From Akkermansia sp. (GTDB lineage Bacteria > Verrucomicrobiota > Verrucomicrobiia > Verrucomicrobiales > Akkermansiaceae): a DNA stretch of 64,000 nucleotides. Of the stretch, positions 40,340-47,466 are shown piece after piece; within the stretch, counting starts at the first letter, position 1, and every line of letters begins with the position of its first letter. The notes below the pieces were generated by a model. That model saw only the letters and a list, made by a program, of their open reading frames with translations, had not been told where the DNA came from and did not search any database. Position numbers and translations under genes: made by a program. Where the stretch lies: contig JAFYWX010000043.1 of NCBI GenBank assembly GCA_017546445.1, positions 1 to 64,000 of the forward strand. The letters run 5' to 3'.

Positions 40340-41639
40340 CAGCATTACTGTTTCACGGGCTGCGCAGGGACTGCGCGGCACCATCACCGTACCGGGTGAT
40401 AAGAGCATCTCCCACCGCGTAGCCATTCTGGGCGCACTGGGCACCGGCTCCATGCAGGTTCGCAACTACCTCTGCAGTGAGGACTGCATCAACACCCTGC
40501 GCGCTATGCAGCAGCTGGGGGCCGAGGTAACGCCCGGCGACTGCGAGCAGAATTTCACCCTGACCGGCACCGGCATGCAGCCCACCGCCCCGGCCCGCGA
40601 TATTGACTGCGGCAACAGCGGCACCGGCATGCGTCTCATGGCCGGCGTACTGGCTTCCCTGCCTTTCCGCAGCCGCATGTTCGGCGATGCCTCGCTGAGC
40701 TCCCGCCCCATGAAGCGCATCATCGACCCGCTGGCCTCCATGGGCGCCCGCATCACCGCCTGTGGCGAAAAGCCCGGCTGCGCCCCGCTGGAAATCGAGG
40801 GCGGCACCGTGAGCCCGATTCATTATGACCTGCCCATGGCCAGTGCCCAGGTTAAGAGCGCCGTGCTGCTGGCCGGTATGCTGGCAGAGGGCCGCACCTC
40901 GGTGCACCAGCCCGCCATCACCCGCGACCACACGGAGCGACTGTTCGAGCACTTCGGCATTCCCTGCACGGTGTCGGAGGACGGTCTCGACATCGCCGTA
41001 GAAGGCCCAGTGGTGCCGCAGAACAAGGACATCACCGTGCCGGGCGATATCTCCAGCGCAGCTTTCTGGCTGGTAGCCGCCTCCATTGTGCCGGGTAGCG
41101 AGGTTACGCTCCTCAATGTAGGGCTGAATCCCACGCGCGATGCCATCATCACCGTGCTGCGCCGCATGGGTGCCGATATCACCATCACGAACATCACTGA
41201 GGGCGGCGAGCCCTACGGCGACATCACCGTGCGCGCCCCGCAGAAACTGGTGGCCACCGAGGTGCTGAAGCCGGAAATCCCGAACCTCATTGATGAAATC
41301 CCCGTTCTGGCCGTAGCCGCTGCCTTTGCAGAGGGTACCACCCGCATCCGCAACGCCGCAGAGCTGCGCGTGAAGGAAAGCGACCGCATTGCCACAGTGG
41401 TGGGCAACCTGCGCGCCATGGGTGCCAATGTGGAGGAATTCCCGGATGGCATGGAAATCACCGGCGGCGCCCCGCTGCACGGTGCCACCATGGACTGCTA
41501 CGGCGACCACCGTATTGCCATGAGCTTCCTGATGGCCGGTCTGAATGCAGATGGCGAGACCACCCTGCACAACTGCCACAGCATCAACACCTCATACCCC
41601 GGTTTCGAGACACACCTGCGCAGTCTCACTCAAGGCTGA
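40329..41639 (+). CDS. aroA: 3-phosphoshikimate 1-carboxyvinyltransferase (EPSP synthase)
   Basis: The enzyme makes EPSP from shikimate-3-phosphate and PEP in aromatic amino-acid synthesis. Signatures are VPGDKSISHRVAIL near the N-terminus, GNSGTGMRLMAG (the PEP-binding LxxGNAGT-type motif), and RVKESDRIATV in the C-terminal half; DGMEITGG and YGDHRIAMSF are also present. Replacement of Ala by Ser in the GNSGT motif is typical of class II enzymes. The length of 436 is normal. Confidence 0.96.
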   Translation: MSSNSITVSRAAQGLRGTITVPGDKSISHRVAILGALGTGSMQVRNYLCSEDCINTLRAMQQLGAEVTPGDCEQNFTLTGTGMQPTAPARDIDCGNSGTGMRLMAGVLASLPFRSRMFGDASLSSRPMKRIIDPLASMGARITACGEKPGCAPLEIEGGTVSPIHYDLPMASAQVKSAVLLAGMLAEGRTSVHQPAITRDHTERLFEHFGIPCTVSEDGLDIAVEGPVVPQNKDITVPGDISSAAFWLVAASIVPGSEVTLLNVGLNPTRDAIITVLRRMGADITITNITEGGEPYGDITVRAPQKLVATEVLKPEIPNLIDEIPVLAVAAAFAEGTTRIRNAAELRVKESDRIATVVGNLRAMGANVEEFPDGMEITGGAPLHGATMDCYGDHRIAMSFLMAGLNADGETTLHNCHSINTSYPGFETHLRSLTQG

Positions 41640-41647
41640 TACCCACC

Positions 41648-43492
41648 ATGGCACGAATTACCCAGGAATGCGTGGCGCGCATCAAGGACTCTGCGGATAT
41701 CGTGGAGCTCCTCAGTAAGTACTTGCAACTGCGCCGCGCCGGCAATTCCTGGAAAGCCTGCTGCCCCTTCCACAGCGAGAAAACGCCCTCCTTTCATGTG
41801 AACCCGGCGCGCCAGACCTTCCACTGCTTCGGCTGTGGTGTGGGCGGTGATGCGCTGAAGTTCATCATGATGTTCGAGAACCTCGATTACCCCACCGCCC
41901 TGCGCCGCCTGGCGGATATGAACGGCATTCCGGTCATCGAGGAGGAGGAAAACCCGGAAATGGCACGGCTGCGCCGCATGCGCGCCCGAGTGGTGGAGGC
42001 CAACACCCTGGCCACGGATTATTATCACCGCAAGCTCTGCCGCGATGCCGGGGCTGCCCACGTGCGCGAGTACCTGAAGCAGCGCGGATTCGGCATTGAG
42101 ATTGCGCGCGCCTGGCAACTGGGCTGGGCCCCGCCCGATTTCCGCGAGCTGGAGCAAATCGCCCGCAGCCAGAACATGGATGATCGACTGCTGGCAGAGG
42201 CCTACCTGCTGGGACGCGGTCAACGCGGGCTCTACCCCGTGTTCCGCGACCGTCTCATGTTCCCCATTCACAACGTGCGCGGTGAGGTCGTGGGCTTCTC
42301 CGGCCGCGTTATCCGGGCCGACCAGGACCCGCGCAAATACGTGAACACGGCAGACACCGCCGCGTTCCACAAGGGAGAGCTCCTTTTCGGCCTGTACAAA
42401 GCCACTGGCCCCATCGGCAAGGCAGGCATGTGCGTGGTGGTGTGCGAAGGACAGCTGGACGTGATTGCCTGCCACGAGAAAGCCGATATCCGCAATGCGG
42501 TGGCCGGCCTGGGAACGGCTTTCACCGACGAGCACGCCAGGATTCTCCGCAAATACGCCAAGAAAGCCATTCTCTGCTACGACGGCGACAACGCCGGCAT
42601 CAAGGCCAGTGAAAAGACATTCCGCAAACTGGCTGCCGCCGGACTGGAGGTTTACCACGCCAGTCTGCCCCCCGGCGAAGACCCGGATTCCCTCATCGGC
42701 AGCAGCGGGCCTGAGGCCCTGCGCGAGGCTATCGACACCGCCCGTCCGTATCTGGAGGTGCGTGTGGGTCAGGAACTCGCCCTCATTCAGGGCGATGCCA
42801 ATGCCCGTGCCGCGCTCATTCCCCGCATGGCTGATCTGGCCGCCGAAATTACCGACCGCAACCGCCGCGACGTAGCCGTGGCCGACCTGGCCACCCGCCT
42901 GAACACCGGGCTGGAGGGGCTCCGCGAAACGGTGGAGGGCATCATCCGCACCCGCAAGGAAAGCCCGCAATCCGCCCCGGCAGAACCGCAATGGGAACCA
43001 GGGGAGGAAGAGGAATTCTCCGCCGCCCCCATGCAGGAAGCTCCCCGCCGGGTCATCCCCATCACCCTGCACAACGCGATACGAGACACCATTTTTCTGG
43101 CCGCCGTGAGCGCAGAGGCGCAGGCCCTCCTGCTGGAGCGCATTGAGGAACTGCAGGAACCTATACGCTGGCTTTCCGGCGGCGTGGTGCTGCAGCGCTT
43201 TATGGAGGTACTGCCCACCCCCGGCAACCCCGAGGCATGGCAGGATTTCCTGCAGAATCTGCCGCCGGAGCAGTCTGCCGCACTGCGAAACATGGAAATC
43301 ACCCCGGTGGATATTCCGAACATCATGGCCACCGTGGAAACCACGTGCAGCAATGCAGCCCTGGCCGCCCTGAAAGCCCATGTAGACCAGCTCCGCTCCC
43401 GGGTGAACACGCCCGGTATCTCCTGGCAGGAAGCCGCCCCCCTCATGCAGGAAATGAATGAGCTGCAGAAGCTCATCAACTCCGCGGAGTGA
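41648..43492 (+). CDS. dnaG: DNA primase
   Basis: DnaG makes primers at the replication fork. The CHC2 zinc finger is CCPFHSEKTPSFHV with FHCFGCGVGGD. The TOPRIM core has VVVCEGQLDVIA and CYDGDNAGIKA. The C-terminal part (about 440-614) is the helicase-interaction region. The length of 614 is normal. It starts 8 bp after aroA, an uncommon neighbour, probably part of a long transcript from the parvulin promoter. Confidence 0.96.
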   Translation: MARITQECVARIKDSADIVELLSKYLQLRRAGNSWKACCPFHSEKTPSFHVNPARQTFHCFGCGVGGDALKFIMMFENLDYPTALRRLADMNGIPVIEEEENPEMARLRRMRARVVEANTLATDYYHRKLCRDAGAAHVREYLKQRGFGIEIARAWQLGWAPPDFRELEQIARSQNMDDRLLAEAYLLGRGQRGLYPVFRDRLMFPIHNVRGEVVGFSGRVIRADQDPRKYVNTADTAAFHKGELLFGLYKATGPIGKAGMCVVVCEGQLDVIACHEKADIRNAVAGLGTAFTDEHARILRKYAKKAILCYDGDNAGIKASEKTFRKLAAAGLEVYHASLPPGEDPDSLIGSSGPEALREAIDTARPYLEVRVGQELALIQGDANARAALIPRMADLAAEITDRNRRDVAVADLATRLNTGLEGLRETVEGIIRTRKESPQSAPAEPQWEPGEEEEFSAAPMQEAPRRVIPITLHNAIRDTIFLAAVSAEAQALLLERIEELQEPIRWLSGGVVLQRFMEVLPTPGNPEAWQDFLQNLPPEQSAALRNMEITPVDIPNIMATVETTCSNAALAALKAHVDQLRSRVNTPGISWQEAAPLMQEMNELQKLINSAE

Positions 43493-43506
43493 GATGAGCT
43501 ACAGGC

Positions 43507-43968
43507 TCACGCCTCGTTCTCCTTTCTCTTCTCGCTTCGGAAATGGCGGGGGCGACGCGGAGCTGCAGATGCCCATATCCCCCTGCCCGCAGCCTTGGCC
43601 CGGGCTTCGGCCTCCGCCAGCAGCTCATCATCGGCTGCGTAATGCTTGTAATGCCAGGCAAGGCCTTCCTTCAGCATAAAGCGGTTCACATAACGCGCCC
43701 CAGCATACACCCTGCCCACATAGCGGCCATATTGGTCGATATCCACCACCTCAACCCGAATCTGCCTGTTATAGATGAGTCTGCCCAGCTTCCTGCGCGC
43801 AGGAAGTGCGAATTCCTGGTCTTTCTCCGGCGCATCAATACCATACAGGCGCACGCGCACCCGCTCACCATCCGGCAGCTCCATGTGCATCGAATCACCA
43901 TCCGACACGCCCACGCAGATGCCTTCCAGCAGCTGCAGAGCTTTTGATTCTGGTGAAGAGGTATCCAC
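43507..43968 (-). CDS. Thermonuclease (SNase-like) protein
   Basis: The 153 residues carry the staphylococcal nuclease fold: DGDSMHMELPDGERVRVRLY with the first Arg, GIDAPEKDQ, GRLIYNRQIRVEVVDIDQYG and RYVGRVYAG (second Arg), then FMLKEGLAWHY. The calcium and phosphate ligands (Asp, Arg, Glu, Arg) can be placed. There is no obvious signal peptide. The start is GTG one base after the stop of the upstream gene, implying coupling. It degrades DNA or RNA. Confidence 0.86.
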   Translation of the reverse strand: MDTSSPESKALQLLEGICVGVSDGDSMHMELPDGERVRVRLYGIDAPEKDQEFALPARRKLGRLIYNRQIRVEVVDIDQYGRYVGRVYAGARYVNRFMLKEGLAWHYKHYAADDELLAEAEARAKAAGRGIWASAAPRRPRHFRSEKRKENEA

Positions 43969-43969
43969 G

Positions 43970-44707
43970 TTACTCAGACTTTATCTCACCGGTAAAACCG
44001 ATTCTCATATTGACCGGCACCGTGACACTCTGCAGCTCACTGTATGTCTTAGCCAGAACAGATACTGCTTTTACATCCTTTTCAAATTCGAATCGCCAAC
44101 TTACTTCCTCATCACCTAATGTCTGACTGGAACTGATAATTCTCACCTCAACGCCTGATGGTGTCTTGAAAATAAAATCCTCAAGCATACAGATATCGCT
44201 ATTACATACAGAAATCCACAATTTATCGTCTGCATCCCATTTGTAGGATATGTCACAACCTTGGATATCCAGTTTCCCCTTCTCCCCCATTTTAACCGTC
44301 TGACCAGGCTGGGTGACAATATCGCCGCCAATTTTAACCGTCAGATTGCCCTTGAGTTCTACCCATTCACCCTGAGGAACGGTATAGACATTGAGCTCAA
44401 TATCGTCTCCGCTCTGGCCGAAGACTTCATCAAGAGACCAGGCAAGCGCGTTACCCTTCGCATCGGTAAATGCAACATCATCCGCGCTGATAGCCAGAAC
44501 CGTTATCTTCTCCGAAGGAGGCACCACCTGGAGGTCCACCGACAGAGGTGTACTGCGAAGCCAGCGCGGATGAATTTTCTCCTTTACTTCAATAGGAAAC
44601 TCGCGGGTCAGAGACTGCAAACGGCACACATAGGCATCGTTCTCAGAAGCCGTGCAGAAACATGAGCCGATAGCTAAAGCGGCAAGGAAACAAGGTAGTT
44701 TGTTCAT
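43970..44707 (-). CDS. Secreted protein of unknown function
   Basis: The protein has 245 residues with a signal peptide (MNKLPCFLAALAIGSCFCTA). The body is mostly beta strand with alternating charged and hydrophobic residues, e.g. PLSVDLQVVPPSEKITVLAI and KWVEL-like repeats around GEWVELKGNLTVKIGGDIV. A promoter on the minus strand (TTGACA, 17 bp, CATACT) ends 10 nt before this ATG, so I reject a much longer frame that continues upstream. The downstream nuclease gene is coupled to it. Function unknown. Confidence 0.7.
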   Translation of the reverse strand: MNKLPCFLAALAIGSCFCTASENDAYVCRLQSLTREFPIEVKEKIHPRWLRSTPLSVDLQVVPPSEKITVLAISADDVAFTDAKGNALAWSLDEVFGQSGDDIELNVYTVPQGEWVELKGNLTVKIGGDIVTQPGQTVKMGEKGKLDIQGCDISYKWDADDKLWISVCNSDICMLEDFIFKTPSGVEVRIISSSQTLGDEEVSWRFEFEKDVKAVSVLAKTYSELQSVTVPVNMRIGFTGEIKSE

Positions 44708-44797
44708 ATCTCTACCGAGTATGCGGCAAAACGGCTTGAATGTCAAGAGCCATGCTCCAACGGACTGAAAAAGCTCGACCATCAACAGAGGCTGTGC

Positions 44798-44803
44798 TAA
44801 TAT
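44798..44803 (+). promoter_or_regulatory. -10 box of the lipoprotein gene at 44811
   Basis: TAATAT preceded by TGC (extended -10) ends 7 nt before the ATG; the -35 region (tcgacc at 17 bp) is weak. Confidence 0.5.
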
Positions 44804-44810
44804 CAGCGCC

Positions 44811-45494
44811 ATGTACCGTGCACTCGCCCTTATTCTTGCTCTGACTCTTACAGCCTGCCAGACCACCCAGCAGCGGCAGAAGTTACTCATGGAGGAAGTG
44901 ACGCAAATGAATAAAGAGCTTACCGAACGGGAGTACTCCTCACATACGAAGCAGCGCGATGACGACTTTGGTGAGTTCAAGAGAATGCTGACAAAGGCAC
45001 GCAGCGGCGTCATTGTGCGTGAGCGTGGTGATTGCTGTTGCACAGGCGCAGATTTACCCCCGGTGAAGGATGAAAAACTCAGCAAGGTCGAGTTTGACTC
45101 CATGATGTCAATTCTCCATCAGGCTCTTCCCATTCCTCTACTGAAACGTGAATGTGTCCACTCCGATTACCTGTACTGCGCCACCCGCATGAAAAATGGA
45201 GAATGGACTACCACAATAAAGCACATGCCGGCGAATGGCATCATCAAGCCCTACTGGCCGGTAGACAAACTCAACCTGCTTGATGAAAAAGGAGAATGCG
45301 TCCTCAGCATCGGCCTGTACCATGCTCTGGACAAGGATGCCAACGCAGAGAAGTACACCGAATCTCTCTACGACCGCAGTGGGCTCAAAGCTCTGTTGCC
45401 GGATGAGGCCTACGAACTCTTCCTGAAACACCCTGCCCGCCTGCGCTTCGAAAAGGCCTCAGAAAAGGCAGAGCGCAAGGCTACACGAGCCTAG
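44811..45494 (+). CDS. Lipoprotein of unknown function
   Basis: The protein has 227 residues. The first 16 form a lipoprotein signal ending in the lipobox LTAC. A Cys cluster (DCCCTG) follows around residue 75. The C-terminal part is basic and helical. It lies just before the large inverted repeat. I recognise no domain. Confidence 0.7.
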   Translation: MYRALALILALTLTACQTTQQRQKLLMEEVTQMNKELTEREYSSHTKQRDDDFGEFKRMLTKARSGVIVRERGDCCCTGADLPPVKDEKLSKVEFDSMMSILHQALPIPLLKRECVHSDYLYCATRMKNGEWTTTIKHMPANGIIKPYWPVDKLNLLDEKGECVLSIGLYHALDKDANAEKYTESLYDRSGLKALLPDEAYELFLKHPARLRFEKASEKAERKATRA

Positions 45495-45495
45495 T

Positions 45496-45882
45496 ACAAA
45501 TGGCGATTTGTCGGGCAGCAGGCTCGCGTCAACGAGCGGAATAGAGCCCGTGAAACGGGCGGCCTATCAATAGCGAGGCGGTGGAGCGCACCGTGCGGCA
45601 GCATGGTGCGCGTAACCCCTCGTAAAGCAAAATAAGGAATAGGAACCCGTGGAACGGGTGACAGAGAGGGTTGCTACATAATAGCTATTTGTTCGTCCTG
45701 ACACAATTTTTAAGCCCTGCGTTTCTGTCACCCGTTGCACGGGTTCTAATAACTTTTTACACTAAAACGAGTGGTTTCGCGGCTGACGCCGCTGCACCAC
45801 TCGCTATTGTTCTCTCGCCCGTTATCACGGGCTCATTGTTCCGCTCGCTGACGCGAGCCTGCAGCCCGGCAAACTCCATTTT
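45496..45882. repeat. Large inverted repeat, modular element core type B
   Basis: Two arms, 45,519-45,668 and 45,724-45,861, face each other around a ~55-bp centre. Each arm holds the same sequence of small palindromes: ctcgcgtcaacgag, a cccgtgaaacggg-type hairpin, a GC-rich hairpin, and a cccgtggaacggg-type hairpin. The right arm is nearly identical to positions 1-150. The outer flanks (aaatggcgatttgtcgggc and cccggcaaactccattt) are those of the type A elements. It has no coding capacity. Confidence 0.8.
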
Positions 45883-45900
45883 ATCATGGTTCCCGTGTAT

Positions 45901-46491
45901 TCAAAACCAATCAGGATACGGGTCTATACCCATTTCGATGAAGGGTGCAGAAAGGACATAATAAAACATACTCAGAACAGCACAGGGGATATCCACCGCT
46001 ACAAAACATGCAACAGAAACAGGATATGCCCAGCAGGCATTCAGATTCACCTCATACTTTCCAGTCGGAATCACATCGGCCAGCTTCAAACTATCATCTA
46101 CTAATACTGCACCAGATGGTAATTCCGCAGGAGCAAGGATTCCAGACTCTCGTTGAACATACCAACTTGAATGCTCAGTAAACCAACGAGGGTCAATATT
46201 TCCGTCAACCTCATATATACGAGAGGGGTGTTCCTCTATCTCCTGCAATCGAGCAAAAGTTCCGTTCACTCCGGGCGATATAGCCCACTGTATCAACTCC
46301 GGGCAGCGGCGATATTGTCCACTGTAGCCCTGAACATAGAAAGTATCACCACTGTGCCACACGGGGCCATCTAAACGCACACACTCGTACGCCCGGGCAT
46401 AATCCGCTACGCGGGTCGATATATTGAGAGTACAGCTGCAAAACAGACAGGCTATTATACAAAAGCTGAAGCTATTCAGGAGAGTCTTCAT
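45901..46491 (-). CDS. YceK-like lipoprotein
   Basis: The protein has 196 residues with a lipoprotein signal (MKTLLNSFSFCIIACLFCSC, lipobox Cys at 20). The end, VAVDIPCAVLSMFYYVLSAP followed by FIE, resembles the C-terminal pattern of YceK/YidQ lipoproteins (a hydrophobic segment following VD-P). The middle part is beta-rich. It lies 2 bp downstream of nrdG on the same strand and may be transcribed with it, but a functional link is unlikely. Function unknown. Confidence 0.62.
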   Translation of the reverse strand: MKTLLNSFSFCIIACLFCSCTLNISTRVADYARAYECVRLDGPVWHSGDTFYVQGYSGQYRRCPELIQWAISPGVNGTFARLQEIEEHPSRIYEVDGNIDPRWFTEHSSWYVQRESGILAPAELPSGAVLVDDSLKLADVIPTGKYEVNLNACWAYPVSVACFVAVDIPCAVLSMFYYVLSAPFIEMGIDPYPDWF

Positions 46492-46493
46492 CC

Positions 46494-47195
46494 TTACTTG
46501 TACCTGTCCTCGGGGAAATTGCGGTAGCCGATTTTGAGCGGGCTCATATCGTCCAGCAGGCGGCGGTCATAGCGGCGTGTGGGCGGCTCCAGGTTGCCGA
46601 GAGTCTTGCCCTTATCGGGCTCAAAAAAGAACTGGAGGTAATAGGTGCCGTTGTAGCCGAGAGCCTGGGTGTCGCGAATCATGCGGAGGATATCGGCTTC
46701 ATCCAGCAGGCCGGGGTGAACGGTGGTGCGCACCTCATGGTCGACACCATACAGAAGAAGAGTCCTGAGCGTTTCCTGATAGCGCTCGAAAAGCAGCGTG
46801 CCGCCAGGCAGACGCCAGCTGCGGTTAGAGGGCATCTTGTTATCAAGAGCCACGTAATCAATCAATTTTTCTTCCAGCAGATTGCGGATGACCTGCGGAT
46901 TGCTGCCATTCGTATCGACCTTGATAAGGTAGCCGAGTTTCTTAATCTCGCGGCAGACTTCAACAATATCGGGGTTGAGGGTGGACTCTCCTCCGGAAAG
47001 CACTACGGCATCTAAGAAGCCGGCGCGCTCCCGGAGGAAAGCCATCTCATCCTGCCCGCCGCCATGACTCAGAACAAGTTCCGGATTATAGCAGTAAGGG
47101 CAACGCAGATTACACCCGGTGTACCAGAAGATACAGGCCGCTTTTTTCGGATAATCCAGAAAGGTAAGCGGGGTGATATCTGCGGGGTGACGCAT
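46494..47195 (-). CDS. nrdG: Anaerobic ribonucleotide reductase activase
   Basis: NrdG is a radical-SAM enzyme that makes the glycyl radical on NrdD. The cluster motif is CNLRCPYC (CxxxCxxC) preceded by ACIFWYTG. VVLSGGEST is the SAM-binding GGE motif. The length of 233 fits the NrdG2 branch. It is the last gene of nrdD - small ORF - nrdG. Confidence 0.92.
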   Translation of the reverse strand: MRHPADITPLTFLDYPKKAACIFWYTGCNLRCPYCYNPELVLSHGGGQDEMAFLRERAGFLDAVVLSGGESTLNPDIVEVCREIKKLGYLIKVDTNGSNPQVIRNLLEEKLIDYVALDNKMPSNRSWRLPGGTLLFERYQETLRTLLLYGVDHEVRTTVHPGLLDEADILRMIRDTQALGYNGTYYLQFFFEPDKGKTLGNLEPPTRRYDRRLLDDMSPLKIGYRNFPEDRYK

Positions 47196-47217
47196 AACCT
47201 ATGGTTCGCAACGCGAA

Positions 47218-47430
47218 TTACTTGAGGATGGCGTCACAGCCACAGCCGCAGGGCTCTTCGAAGTGGGCGCGTTCCTCGAACTCACCCTGCTTACCTGCGT
47301 TAAAGGTCTCCACCGGACGGTGGTAGCCCATCACGCGGGTGTACACGGTGCACTTGGTGCGCTCCTCGGAGTGCTCGGCGAGCAGCTGCTCGTCCGTCTT
47401 GTATACGGGTTTTACTTCGGGGTTGCTCAT
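47218..47430 (-). CDS. Separate glycyl-radical segment of class III ribonucleotide reductase
   Basis: The 70 residues include YTRVMGYHRPVETFNAGKQG followed by EFEERAHFEEP. This is the C-terminal glycyl-radical signature of NrdD (RVxGY...NxGKxEEF), with the radical Gly at residue 35. In ordinary NrdD it follows the CPxC zinc site on the same chain; here nrdD stops after CPLC and 26 residues, and this ORF starts 36 bp later in the same frame. Two in-frame stops (TGA, TAG) lie between, so readthrough is unlikely. The C-terminus adds CGCGC (61-65), a possible metal site. It sits between nrdD and nrdG, so I infer it docks on NrdD and is activated by NrdG. Confidence 0.82.
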   Translation of the reverse strand: MSNPEVKPVYKTDEQLLAEHSEERTKCTVYTRVMGYHRPVETFNAGKQGEFEERAHFEEPCGCGCDAILK

Positions 47431-47466
47431 GGTTGTGTTTTTCTATTGGTTTGGGGTTGTGATTCT

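Noticed and set aside
43429..43507. Programmed frameshift or extra gene between dnaG and the nuclease gene
   Set aside because: The gap after dnaG is only 14 bp and shows no slippery site or start.
44708..45103. N-terminal extension of the secreted protein gene at 43,970-44,707
   Set aside because: The extension overlaps the divergent lipoprotein gene and its promoter, and a signal peptide begins only at 44,707.
45496..45882. CRISPR array
   Set aside because: The short repeats are hairpins arranged as a mirror image, not regularly spaced direct repeats with unique spacers, and no cas genes are near.
47431..47466. Stop-codon readthrough or selenocysteine joining nrdD to the small ORF
   Set aside because: Two in-frame stops (TGA and TAG) lie in the 36-bp gap, and the small ORF has its own ATG. 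Readthrough of both is unlikely.
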